From NCBI RefSeq assembly GCF_000982825.1, contig NZ_CP011047.1, positions 2,294,001 to 2,358,000 of the forward strand: 64,000 nucleotides of DNA, read 5' to 3'. Origin of the DNA: Cronobacter sakazakii. Lineage in GTDB: Bacteria; Pseudomonadota; Gammaproteobacteria; Enterobacterales; Enterobacteriaceae. Shown here one piece after another: positions 1-8,461 of this stretch; within the stretch, counting starts at the first letter, position 1; each line of letters opens with the position of its first letter. The notes beneath the pieces were generated by a model. The model worked only from the letters and a program-made list of their open reading frames with translations. It made no database searches and was not told the DNA's origin. Made by a program: the position numbers and the translations under genes.

Positions 1-72
1 ACGGTAATGTCCAACAGCTTCGGTTTTGGCGGCACCAACGCCACACTGGTTATGCGTAAATATCAGGCGTAA
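1..72 (+). CDS. fabB: FabB, 3-oxoacyl-ACP synthase I, C-terminal end (partial)
   Basis: Only the last 23 codons and the TAA stop are in the window. The readable tail, NSFGFGGTNATLVMRKYQA, matches the end of enterobacterial FabB (beta-ketoacyl-ACP synthase I, fatty acid elongation); GFGGTNATLV is the typical C-terminal thiolase-fold loop. The start and catalytic residues lie upstream of the window. A strong hairpin terminator follows 18 bp after the stop. The identification rests on the tail and on the flk-pdxB neighbourhood. Confidence 0.9.
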   Translation, partial: TVMSNSFGFGGTNATLVMRKYQA

Positions 73-90
73 CGTCTCTTTAAAAGAAAT

Positions 91-113
91 GGAGCCGAAA
101 GGCTCCTTTTTTT
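91..113 (+). terminator. Rho-independent terminator of fabB
   Basis: A perfect 6-bp stem (ggagcc/ggctcc) with a GAAA tetraloop is followed directly by seven T. It lies just after the fabB stop and separates it from the AT-rich gap downstream. Confidence 0.9.
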
Positions 114-641
114 ATATTTACTCTCCGCCTTTAACATTTCTTGTTTCTCTATCCGAAACAGGCTTAATCTCCTCCTCCCTGTAGTTACTGACATCTCTCC
201 TGCCTTATTAAGAATAACCTTTTGATTTAATAGTGTTAAACACTGTTCCTTCCTGATGTGTGTCGTTTCATGAAAATCCTTATTTAACCATGGCTTAAAC
301 TTTTCTGTTTTTATTTAATTTAACTTAAGTCGTAAAAAATATATTTATAATAATTCTAACCTGCTGATAAATATAATTTAGTTTAATGAAAATGCCTTTA
401 TTGGCTTCTTTCTTAAAGTTATGGCATTTTTTGACGATATATCCGTATATATCTGAGTAGCCGTTTTCTTTGCATTAACGGTAACTCGTAGCGGAAACGC
501 ATATCACATAATGCCATTCTCAATCTTTTCAAAAAGATAAGAGTGAAGGACGCAGCATAAAAGAAATCCGAAATCAGTTTGCGGAATTCAGGGAATAGTT
601 GTTTGCCTCTCACGAGGCCTTGCCAGCCGGGGAAACCAACC
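114..641. other. AT-rich intergenic region upstream of the autotransporter
   Basis: About 530 bp without a convincing gene. Positions 180-480 are much richer in A+T than the coding DNA around them, with many T and A tracts such as 340-385. That composition is typical of H-NS-bound promoter regions of acquired or surface-protein genes. A ttgacg hexamer at 431-436 could be a -35 box, but I see no good -10 at the right spacing. A 24-codon ORF at 386-460 has no ribosome binding site and is not called. Confidence 0.6.
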
Positions 642-3416
642 ATGCCCACAGACGTATCTCTGGGTAAAGGGACTTTTTTGACCACAGGAAAAGTAATTCC
701 ACTTATTATTCTGTCCTGCTCAGGGGCCGCCTCTGCCAGCGCAAAGAAGAATGCGGATGATACTTTCACGTATGTCCCCTCTGTGGCGGCAGCGGATGTC
801 GTCACGCGCACCAACTATAACCGTCCGCTGTTTATCACCAGCGCCGCGACGGCGCGCGCGGCAGGCGTCAACGGCGCCGGGATAAAAGTCGGCGTGGCGG
901 ATACCGGTATTCTGACCACGCATCCGGCGCTGCTGGGGGTGGTGAAAGGCACGCTGAACTATGTCGACGCGAGCGCCAATAATCTGAGCGTTGGCGATGT
1001 GCGCGGCCACGGCACGATGGTCGCCCAGACGCTCGCGGGCCGCGCCACAGGCCTGTTCACCGGCGGTACTGCGCCGGGCGCGACGCTTATCAGCGCGCGT
1101 ATCATTCCTGATGTCGCCAATACGCGCCAGAGCCTGAATTTCGGGCAGATTAACTACGATCTCGCGCGTGCAGGCGCGAAAATTATCAATAACTCCTGGG
1201 GTATTCCTGACTGGAACCCGACCAGCACGGCCACGACTACCTATTTTGTAAACGCCTGGAAGCCTTTTATCTCGTCGTATAACGGACTGATTGTGTTTGC
1301 GAGCGGCAACGATGGCGCGGCGAATCCGGTAGGCGTTGCGAAACTGCCATCACTGGCACCCGCTTCCGGGCTGGATAAAGGCTGGCTGGTGGCGACGGCG
1401 GTCGATACTTTTAACCCAAGCTATATCGCAAGCTATGCCAACCGCTGCGGCGTGATGAAAAACAGCTGCCTCGCGGCACCCGGCAGCGTTTACGTGCAGT
1501 CGACAGACAGCACCGGTAAAGCGGTGCTGCGCCTGGTGAGCGGCACCTCATTCGCCGCGCCGCAGGTTTCGGGCGTGGCGGCGATGGTCTGGCAGAAATA
1601 CCCTTATTTCACGAACGATCTGGTTCGCCAGACGGTGCTCGGCACCGCGACCGATATCGGCGCACCGGGCGTGGACGCGGTATTTGGTTACGGCCTGCTG
1701 AACGCCGCGAAGGCGATTAACGGCCCGGCGAAGTTTAACTGGGGCACCGTGAGCGTCGCGTTTAACAGCTACACCTCGACCTGGAGCAACGCAATCAGCG
1801 GCAGCGGCGGGTTGATTAAAAGCGGTACCGGCAAGCTGGTGCTGACGCAGGACGCCAGCTATACCGGCACCACACAGGTGCTGGGCGGTAGCCTGTCGTC
1901 GGCGAAAAGTCTGGCCTCCGCGGTGAACATTGGCCGCGCGGGCACGCTGGATGTGCGCACGGTAAAAGGCAATGTCGATAACAGCGGTTTTCTGCTGCTG
2001 CGCGACGGCAAAACGCGCTTTATGACCAACTATACTCAGCGCACCACCGGCAGTCTGGCGTTTATGCTCGGCTCGACGCTGGATGTGGCAGGGCGCGCGA
2101 CGCTCGCCGGTAACCTGCATCTTTTGGGCGTACCGGCAGGCTACATCACCCAGGCGCGCCAGCCGGTGGTCAACGCGGGCGCGGTATCCGGCAAATTCAG
2201 CCGTTTTACGCAGTCGGCGGGCGTGTTCCTGACAGGCTCGGTGGGCTACAGTACGAAGCAGGTGTGGCTGAACATCAAGCGCCTGCAGGTGACGCAGACC
2301 AAAGTCGCCAGCACGTCTGCGGCTACGCAGTCCGCCGCCGTGCGTCTGGAACAGGCGTTTACGCAGCTTGATAAACAAGTCGCGACCGGCGTGGCGGTAC
2401 GCGCCAGTTCGTTTGCGTCCGCCGCGGGCGAGTTGCAGCACATCTCGAATAACCCGTCTGCCCGCGCGGCGCTGGAGAGCCTCTCCGGCCAGCTTCCGGC
2501 AGCGACGGCGGCGCTCACCTGGCAGGCCATCAATGTGAATCAGCGCAGCAGCGCGAATCACATCAACGCGCTGCTGGACGCGCCGCAAAGCCGTAGCTGG
2601 AGCGATACGCTCTCCTGGAACGGCAGCCTCGGGCGCAGCGGATATTCGCCGGTGAGCTACTCCATGAAAGGGTGGGTGACCGGCCAGGACCGGTTTATTG
2701 ATGAGCACACGTTTATCGGCACGTCGCTGTCGCGCACCGACACGTTCAGCGCGCTGAGCAGCGGCGGCGAGCGCAACACCGGCACGCTGAGCGAAGCGGC
2801 GCTGTACGGCGGCAAGATCTACGGCGGCTACTACCTGACCGGGCGCCTGGCGTCCGGGTATTACGACGGCCAGCAGCGCCGTATGTTGTGGCTCGGCAGC
2901 CGTTCCGAGCGCGTCAGCAGCCGTCAGAGCGGCAGCTGGATGTCGCTTGGCAGCGAAACCGGCTATCGCTTTAACGTGGACGGCTTAGCCGTGACGCCGT
3001 TTATCGATACGCAATACATCACGCTGAAGCAGGATGCGTTTAGCGAGAAGAGCGGCTCAGGTTTTGGCCTGCGCGCTGACAACCAGACCACCACGCGCTG
3101 GCAGGCGGGCGTGGGGTTGCGCGCGGCGTACACGTTCGATCTGCAAACCCACGGGCGGCTGGATCTGAGCTTCCAGACTCACCTGCAGCGTGCGTTGAGC
3201 CAGGATGAAGGCCGCTACCAGGCGAGCTTCACCGGCGTGGATCAGCCGGTGCCGCTGCACGGCGTGACGGCACCGGAGAAAACGCTGACCAGCGCAGTAT
3301 CGCTCGGCTGGCAGGTGAACCCGGCGCTGAATCTGAATCTGACGGGCGAGCAGGAGACCAGCGACGGGCGCAACAGCAACCGCAGCGTGATGGCCGGCGT
3401 ATCGTTAAGTTTCTGA
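642..3416 (+). CDS. Subtilisin-like (S8) serine protease autotransporter, type Va secretion
   Basis: A 924-residue self-secreting surface protease. Residues 1-34 form a signal peptide ending ASA. The S8 catalytic triad is complete: Asp87 (VGVADTGI), His123 (GHGTMVAQ) and Ser303 (SGTSFAAPQVSG), with the oxyanion Asn223 (SGNDG). Residues 387-418 are an autotransporter-associated beta-strand repeat (GSGGLIKSGTGKLVLTQ). From about residue 655 the protein is a 12-strand type outer-membrane beta-barrel ending in SLSF with a terminal Phe. The start is the first ATG, with ggggaa 8 bp upstream; the longer open frame begins at a TTG with no signal peptide logic. The gene sits between fabB and flk, where E. 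coli has yfcJ, and follows an AT-rich gap. The family includes SphB1/NalP/AspA-type proteases that process other surface proteins; the substrate here is unknown. Confidence 0.92.
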   Translation: MPTDVSLGKGTFLTTGKVIPLIILSCSGAASASAKKNADDTFTYVPSVAAADVVTRTNYNRPLFITSAATARAAGVNGAGIKVGVADTGILTTHPALLGVVKGTLNYVDASANNLSVGDVRGHGTMVAQTLAGRATGLFTGGTAPGATLISARIIPDVANTRQSLNFGQINYDLARAGAKIINNSWGIPDWNPTSTATTTYFVNAWKPFISSYNGLIVFASGNDGAANPVGVAKLPSLAPASGLDKGWLVATAVDTFNPSYIASYANRCGVMKNSCLAAPGSVYVQSTDSTGKAVLRLVSGTSFAAPQVSGVAAMVWQKYPYFTNDLVRQTVLGTATDIGAPGVDAVFGYGLLNAAKAINGPAKFNWGTVSVAFNSYTSTWSNAISGSGGLIKSGTGKLVLTQDASYTGTTQVLGGSLSSAKSLASAVNIGRAGTLDVRTVKGNVDNSGFLLLRDGKTRFMTNYTQRTTGSLAFMLGSTLDVAGRATLAGNLHLLGVPAGYITQARQPVVNAGAVSGKFSRFTQSAGVFLTGSVGYSTKQVWLNIKRLQVTQTKVASTSAATQSAAVRLEQAFTQLDKQVATGVAVRASSFASAAGELQHISNNPSARAALESLSGQLPAATAALTWQAINVNQRSSANHINALLDAPQSRSWSDTLSWNGSLGRSGYSPVSYSMKGWVTGQDRFIDEHTFIGTSLSRTDTFSALSSGGERNTGTLSEAALYGGKIYGGYYLTGRLASGYYDGQQRRMLWLGSRSERVSSRQSGSWMSLGSETGYRFNVDGLAVTPFIDTQYITLKQDAFSEKSGSGFGLRADNQTTTRWQAGVGLRAAYTFDLQTHGRLDLSFQTHLQRALSQDEGRYQASFTGVDQPVPLHGVTAPEKTLTSAVSLGWQVNPALNLNLTGEQETSDGRNSNRSVMAGVSLSF

Positions 3417-3436
3417 TACAGGGACTGAAGAAAAAG

Positions 3437-3461
3437 AAAAGGCGTCGTAAGACGCCTTTTT
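3437..3461. terminator. Bidirectional terminator between the autotransporter and flk
   Basis: A 7-bp stem (aggcgtc/gacgcct) with a GTAA loop is flanked by an A tract on the left and a T tract on the right. It lies between two convergent genes, so it can end transcription on both strands. Confidence 0.88.
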
Positions 3462-3469
3462 GCTGTCTG

Positions 3470-4477
3470 TCAGATAACCAGCCAGAGCAGAAGAATAACC
3501 AGCACCAGCAGGAACATCGCAAGGCCAGGTTTCGCGGAAATCTGCTTCATCGGTTGGGTGAAGAACGCGATAAGCGGGCTGTAGATCGGCTGAATATGGC
3601 GCACTTCAAGCGTTTCCGGCGACCCTTCCGAGCGACGAATAAACACCTGATTAAGAATATCCTGCACCTGGGCGGTGGTCAGCACCGTTTGCGGCGTGGC
3701 CTGAAAGCGCTGCTGCGCGTAGTCGCTTATCTCCTGCCATTCGCGCGATTCCAGCGGCTGGCGCAGCGCGGCCTGAATGCTGTGCAGCGTCGGCGCGGGC
3801 TGGTCGGCGAGCGTCTGGCGCGCAACAAGCCAGGTCGAGAGCGCGGCGAAATGCTTCGCCGGAATCAGCTCGCCGCTTTTCACACCTGAAAGCTCCAGCA
3901 TTGACTGCCAGATGAGCTTCGGCGATTCGCCGGTCGCGGCGGCAAGCTTCGTTACCTGCTGGTTGAGCGTATTATGCTCTGCGGGCTGCATCGGGCGGTC
4001 GGTCGCCGGGCGCTGCTGAGGCTGCGGAATATTCAGCTGCGCGTTTTGCAGTAGCGTCAGCACGCTTTTGAGCTGCTCGCCGGAAAGCTGGTTCAGCGCG
4101 GTGTGCCCAAACTGCTGGCGGATATAATCGCTCACCGCCTGGCGGTTGTTGCCGACGTTCAGAAGCTCGGTCAGTTGCGACAACACCTGGCGCTGAGTGT
4201 GGGTCTGCTGCGCCTGGCCTAGCCGCTGGTTAAGATTCTGCTCGGCAGCGGGGAAGTGGCGCGAAAGCAGCGGCGCATCGCTCTTTAAGCCCAGATCGTG
4301 CTTCATACCGGCCCAGACTTCGGCGCTTTGCTGTTGGGTTAGCGCCACAAGCCGGGTGATAAGCCGCTCAAGCACCGTGCGCTGCTGAGTGGAAAGCGGC
4401 TGCTCGCCTGCGGAGTGGGGCGATGTGGGAGGCTCCCCCGCCGGGCGGGGCGTGGCGCCATGAATGGGTTGCATCAT
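3470..4477 (-). CDS. flk: Flk, flagellar biosynthesis checkpoint protein
   Basis: 335 residues, matching Flk (RflH) of E. coli and Salmonella through conserved stretches such as LLSRHFPAAE, QLNIPQPQQR and IWQSMLELSGVK. Flk links flagellar ring assembly to the export switch by preventing premature FlgM secretion. The body is Gln-rich and soluble, and a single C-terminal transmembrane segment (about the last 20 residues) anchors it in the inner membrane with its bulk in the cytoplasm. I chose the ATG at 4477 because AAGGA lies 6 bp upstream; a TTG one codon earlier and an ATG one codon later are alternatives. It is divergent from pdxB, as in E. coli. Confidence 0.93.
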   Translation of the reverse strand: MMQPIHGATPRPAGEPPTSPHSAGEQPLSTQQRTVLERLITRLVALTQQQSAEVWAGMKHDLGLKSDAPLLSRHFPAAEQNLNQRLGQAQQTHTQRQVLSQLTELLNVGNNRQAVSDYIRQQFGHTALNQLSGEQLKSVLTLLQNAQLNIPQPQQRPATDRPMQPAEHNTLNQQVTKLAAATGESPKLIWQSMLELSGVKSGELIPAKHFAALSTWLVARQTLADQPAPTLHSIQAALRQPLESREWQEISDYAQQRFQATPQTVLTTAQVQDILNQVFIRRSEGSPETLEVRHIQPIYSPLIAFFTQPMKQISAKPGLAMFLLVLVILLLWLVI

Positions 4478-4596
4478 CAATAATCCTTAACCTGACCGGA
4501 CGGTGCCGCGAAACTAACCACGCTGTTAAGTATGCCTGGCGGCGAGATTATGGCACACTTAACGGCTATCTCCCGCACATAAACAGGTAGAGAAAC

Positions 4597-5733
4597 GTGA
4601 AAATCCTCGTTGATGAAAATATGCCTTACGCACGCGAGCTGTTCAGCCGTCTTGGCGAGGTGCAGGCCGTGCCTGGCCGCCCGATCCCGCAGGCGGCGCT
4701 GGACGATGCCGACGCACTGATGGTGCGCTCGGTCACGCAGGTGAATCGCGATTTGCTGGCAGGCAAAAACATCCGGTTTGTCGGCACCGCCACGGCGGGC
4801 ACCGATCACGTTGATGAAGACTATTTACGCGAGGCAGGCATCGGGTTTTCCGCCGCGCCCGGCTGCAACGCTATCGCCGTCGTCGAATATGTATTCTCCG
4901 CGCTGCTGATGCTTGCCGAGCGCGACGGCTTTGCGCTCACTGACCGCACTGTCGGCATTGTCGGCGTGGGTAACGTCGGCTCTCGTTTGCAGGCGCGGCT
5001 GGAGGCGCTCGGCGTACGCACGCTGCTGTGCGATCCGCCGCGTGCCGATCGCGGCGACAGCGGCGATTTCCGCACACTCGACGAGCTGGTGCGCGAGGCA
5101 GACATTCTCACCTTCCACACGCCGCTCTTTAAAGACGGTCCGTACAAAACGCTGCATCTGGCCGACGAGGCGCTGATCGCGCGCCTTAAGCCCGGCGCTA
5201 TTCTCATTAACGCCTGCCGCGGCCCGGTGGTCGATAACGCCGCGCTGCTGGCGCGCCTTGAGGCGGGGCAGCCGCTCAGTGTCGTGCTGGATGTCTGGGA
5301 GCCGGAGCCTGCGCTTAACGTTGAGCTTTTAAAGCGTGTTGATATCGGCACCGCGCATATCGCGGGCTATACGCTGGAAGGCAAAGCGCGCGGCACTACG
5401 CAGGTGTTTGAGGCGTACAGCCAGTTTCTCGGCACGCCGCAGCAGGTGGCGCTTGCCACGTTGCTGCCGCCGCCGGAATTTGGCCGCATCACGCTTCAGG
5501 GGCCGCTCGATCAGGCGACGCTGAAACGGCTGGTGCATCTGGTATATGATGTGCGCCGCGACGACGCGCCGCTTCGCCGCGTGGCGGGCATTCCAGGCGA
5601 GTTTGATAAGCTTCGCAAAAATTACCAGGAGCGCCGCGAATGGTCGTCGCTCTATGTGCAGTGCGATGACGAAGCCGCCGCCGCGCTGCTGCAAAAGCTG
5701 GGTTTTAACGCGACCCATCATCCGATCCGTTAA
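4597..5733 (+). CDS. pdxB: PdxB, erythronate-4-phosphate dehydrogenase
   Basis: Oxidises 4-phospho-D-erythronate in the second step of DXP-dependent pyridoxal phosphate synthesis. At 378 residues it has family length. It is a D-2-hydroxyacid dehydrogenase: the Rossmann glycine motif GVGNVGSR lies at 123-130, and the catalytic Arg208 (NACRGP), Glu237 (WEPEP) and His254 (AHIAGYT) are all present. The PdxB-specific C-terminal dimerisation domain covers about 290-378. Translation starts at a GTG with an AGGTAGAGA Shine-Dalgarno-like stretch upstream, as in E. coli. It heads the pdxB-usg-truA-dedA series. Confidence 0.96.
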   Translation: MKILVDENMPYARELFSRLGEVQAVPGRPIPQAALDDADALMVRSVTQVNRDLLAGKNIRFVGTATAGTDHVDEDYLREAGIGFSAAPGCNAIAVVEYVFSALLMLAERDGFALTDRTVGIVGVGNVGSRLQARLEALGVRTLLCDPPRADRGDSGDFRTLDELVREADILTFHTPLFKDGPYKTLHLADEALIARLKPGAILINACRGPVVDNAALLARLEAGQPLSVVLDVWEPEPALNVELLKRVDIGTAHIAGYTLEGKARGTTQVFEAYSQFLGTPQQVALATLLPPPEFGRITLQGPLDQATLKRLVHLVYDVRRDDAPLRRVAGIPGEFDKLRKNYQERREWSSLYVQCDDEAAAALLQKLGFNATHHPIR

Positions 5734-5748
5734 TCACTGATTCTCTTA

Positions 5749-5780
5749 TTCCCCGCAAACCGGCGGGGAAGGCATTTTAT
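5749..5780 (+). terminator. Hairpin between pdxB and usg
   Basis: An 8-bp stem (ttccccgc/gcggggaa, 5749-5756 and 5763-5770) lies 16 bp after pdxB and is followed by a T-rich but interrupted run (attttatttt). It is probably a partial terminator or processing site inside the operon. Confidence 0.55.
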
Positions 5781-5800
5781 TTTCTGGAGTAAAAACCACC

Positions 5801-6814
5801 ATGTCTGAAGGCTGGAATATCGCCATACTGGGCGCGACGGGCGCCGTGGGAGAGGCCCTGCTTGAGCAACTCGCCGAGCGTCAGTTCCCGGTGGGTGAAC
5901 TTTATGCGCTGGCGCGCAATGAAAGCGCGGGTGAAACGCTGCGCTTCAACGGTAAAAGCGTGCAGGTGCAGGATGCCGACGCGTTCGACTGGACTCAGGC
6001 GCAGCTCGCCTTTTTCGTCGCAGGCCAGGAAGCAAGCGCCCGCTACGTGGATGACGCGACCAACGCCGGTTGTCTGGTTATCGATTCCAGCGGCCTGTTC
6101 GCGCTGGAGCCGGACGTGCCGCTGGTGGTGCCGGACGTCAACCCGTATGTACTGGCAGATTACCGCAACCGCAACGTAGTGGCGGTGGCCGACAGCCTGA
6201 CCAGCCAGCTTCTGACGGCGCTGCGTCCGCTGATGGAAGCAGGCGGATTGTCGCGCATTCAGGTGACGAATCTGTTGTCCGTTTCCGCGCAGGGTAAAAC
6301 GGCGGTGGACGCGCTGGCGGGCCAGAGCGCGCGCCTGCTGAACGGGATGCCGGTCGATGAAGACGATCATTTTGGCCGCCAGCTGGCGTTCAACATGCTG
6401 CCGCTGCTGCCGGACCGCGAAGGCAGCGTGCGCCAGGATCGCCGTCTGGTGGATGAAGTGCGCAAGGTATTGCAGGACGAAGGTTTGATGATTTCCGTCA
6501 CCAGCGTACAGGCACCGGTATTTTACGGTCATGCCCAGATGGTGAATTTCGAAGCGCTGCGCCCTCTCGCGGCGGAAGAAGCCCGCGACGCGCTGGAGCG
6601 CGATCAGGACATCGCGCTCTCTGAAGAGAACGACTATCCGACGCAGGTGGGCGACGCCTCCGGCAGCGTGCATCTTTCCATCGGCTGCGTGCGTAACGAC
6701 TACGGCATGCCGGAGCAGATCCAGTTCTGGTCGGTCGCTGATAACGTGCGCTTCGGCGGCGCGCTGATGGCCATCAAAACGGCGGAAAAACTGCTGCAGG
6801 AGTACCTGTACTGA
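5801..6814 (+). CDS. usg: Usg, aspartate-semialdehyde dehydrogenase-like protein
   Basis: 337 residues, the USG-1 protein always found upstream of truA. The fold is that of aspartate-semialdehyde dehydrogenase: an N-terminal NADP-binding glycine motif (ILGATGAVGE, 9-18) and the substrate domain with VSAQGK. The segment that normally carries the nucleophilic Cys (ANPNCST in ASADH) reads AVADSLT here, placing Ser132 at that position, so dehydrogenase activity is doubtful. A ggag lies 11 bp before the ATG. The stop overlaps the truA start (TGATG), indicating translational coupling. The true function is not established. Confidence 0.92.
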   Translation: MSEGWNIAILGATGAVGEALLEQLAERQFPVGELYALARNESAGETLRFNGKSVQVQDADAFDWTQAQLAFFVAGQEASARYVDDATNAGCLVIDSSGLFALEPDVPLVVPDVNPYVLADYRNRNVVAVADSLTSQLLTALRPLMEAGGLSRIQVTNLLSVSAQGKTAVDALAGQSARLLNGMPVDEDDHFGRQLAFNMLPLLPDREGSVRQDRRLVDEVRKVLQDEGLMISVTSVQAPVFYGHAQMVNFEALRPLAAEEARDALERDQDIALSEENDYPTQVGDASGSVHLSIGCVRNDYGMPEQIQFWSVADNVRFGGALMAIKTAEKLLQEYLY

Positions 6815-7626
6815 TGTCGGAGAGTCTGGAAAAGCCGGTAGTTAAAATCGCGCTTGGCATTGAGTACGACGGCAGTAAATATTACGGCTGGCAGCGTCAG
6901 CAGGAAGTGCGCAGCGTCCAGGAGAAGCTTGAAAAGGCGCTCTCGCAGGTGGCGAACGAACCGATTAACGTCTTCTGCGCGGGCCGTACCGACGCGGGCG
7001 TGCATGCCACCGGACAGGTGGTGCACTTTGAAACGACCGCTATTCGCAAAGATGCCGCCTGGACGCTCGGCGTAAATGCGAATTTACCTGGTGACATCGC
7101 GGTGCGCTGGGTGAAAGATGTGCCCGCGGAGTTTCACGCCCGGTTCAGCGCCACGGCCCGCCGTTACCGCTACGTTATCTATAATCACCGTTTGCGGCCG
7201 GCGGTGCTCTCGCAAGGGGTGACGCATTACCACCTGCCGCTGGACGCAGAGCGTATGCACCGGGCGGCGCAGTGTCTTATCGGCGAAAACGACTTTACCT
7301 CGTTTCGCGCGGTGCAGTGCCAGTCCCGCACGCCCTGGCGCAACCTGATGCATATCAACGTTGAGCGCTTCGGGGCGTACATTGTGGTGGATATCAAGGC
7401 TAACGCGTTTGTGCATCATATGGTGCGTAATATCGTTGGCAGCCTGATGGAAATAGGCTGCGGTAACCAGCCGGAGAGCTGGATAGCAGAACTGCTGGCG
7501 GCTAAGGACAGAACGCTTGCGGCAGCGACGGCGAAGGCGGAAGGGCTTTATCTGGTGTCGGTGGATTATCCGGCGCAGTTTGAGCTTCCAAAGCCGCCGA
7601 TGGGCCCACTTTTTTTAGCTGACTGA
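6814..7626 (+). CDS. truA: TruA, tRNA pseudouridine(38-40) synthase
   Basis: 270 residues, the E. coli length. It converts U38, U39 and U40 of tRNA anticodon arms to pseudouridine. The catalytic Asp60 is in the hallmark motif GRTDAGVHA (57-65), and IEYDGSKYYGWQRQ near the N-terminus is also diagnostic. It starts by overlapping the usg stop by one base. Confidence 0.97.
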   Translation: MSESLEKPVVKIALGIEYDGSKYYGWQRQQEVRSVQEKLEKALSQVANEPINVFCAGRTDAGVHATGQVVHFETTAIRKDAAWTLGVNANLPGDIAVRWVKDVPAEFHARFSATARRYRYVIYNHRLRPAVLSQGVTHYHLPLDAERMHRAAQCLIGENDFTSFRAVQCQSRTPWRNLMHINVERFGAYIVVDIKANAFVHHMVRNIVGSLMEIGCGNQPESWIAELLAAKDRTLAAATAKAEGLYLVSVDYPAQFELPKPPMGPLFLAD

Positions 7627-7651
7627 CAGCAGTCGGGGAAGAAGAACCAGT

Positions 7652-8311
7652 ATGGACATTATTCGCTTTCTGATTGATTTTATTTTACATATCGACGTGC
7701 ATCTGGCGGAGCTGGTGGCGCAGTACGGGATCTGGGTATACGCGATCCTGTTCCTGATCCTGTTCTGCGAAACGGGGCTTGTCGTGACGCCGTTTCTGCC
7801 GGGCGATTCGCTGCTGTTTGTGGCGGGCGCGCTCTCCTCGCTGCCGTCCAACGATCTCAATGTGCACCTGATGGCGCTTTTAATGGTTATCGCGGCGATA
7901 CTCGGCGACGCGGTGAACTACACTATAGGCCGACTCTTTGGCGCGCGGCTGTTCAGCAACCCGGATTCAAAAATCTTCCGTCAGAGCTATCTTGATAAAA
8001 CGCATGCGTTTTATGAGCGTCACGGCGGTAAAACGATTATCCTCGCCCGCTTCGTGCCGATCGTGCGCACTTTCGCGCCGTTCGTCGCCGGGATGGGGCA
8101 TATGTCCTATCGTCATTTTGCCCTGTATAACGTGGTGGGCGCGCTGTTGTGGGTTCTGCTGTTTACCTACGCGGGCTACTTCTTTGGCGCGATGCCGTTT
8201 ATTCAGGACAATCTGAAGTTGCTGATCGTCGCCATTATCGTCTTCTCGGTATTGCCGGGCGTATATGAAGTGGTGCGTCACAAACGCGCCGCGGCGCGCC
8301 AGATAAAATAA
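7652..8311 (+). CDS. dedA: DedA family inner-membrane protein
   Basis: 219-residue polytopic membrane protein of the DedA/VTT family, whose members are implicated in membrane lipid flipping and proton-motive-force homeostasis. Diagnostic motifs are ETGLVVTPFLPGDSLL near residues 32-47 and the Arg-rich RFVPIVRTFAPFVAG around 134-148. The C-terminus is basic (HKRAAARQIK). It lies 25 bp after truA in the same direction, consistent with one operon. Confidence 0.94.
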   Translation: MDIIRFLIDFILHIDVHLAELVAQYGIWVYAILFLILFCETGLVVTPFLPGDSLLFVAGALSSLPSNDLNVHLMALLMVIAAILGDAVNYTIGRLFGARLFSNPDSKIFRQSYLDKTHAFYERHGGKTIILARFVPIVRTFAPFVAGMGHMSYRHFALYNVVGALLWVLLFTYAGYFFGAMPFIQDNLKLLIVAIIVFSVLPGVYEVVRHKRAAARQIK

Positions 8312-8461
8312 GCCCTCTGGCGGTTCGACCACTTTTTTATCCAAAGTTGCGGGCCGTTATGGTTTAATGAGCACCATTTATGGTCTGTGGAAGGCAATAA
8401 TGGCATTATGCGCCCCCACAGAAAAACTGGCATCGACCAGGTTCAGGCAGAAAGGTTATCA

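Noticed and set aside
386..460. A 24-codon ORF in the AT-rich gap before the autotransporter
   Set aside because: No Shine-Dalgarno, no promoter at good spacing and no recognisable features; AT-rich DNA gives such frames by chance.
579..641. Extended N-terminus of the autotransporter from a TTG
   Set aside because: It would place 21 extra residues before a good signal peptide, and the ATG at 642 has a plausible ribosome site.
1548..2708. A 386-codon minus-strand frame opposite the autotransporter
   Set aside because: Arg/Ala/His-rich and without motifs; it lies antisense to a protein with clear domains, so it is a shadow frame.
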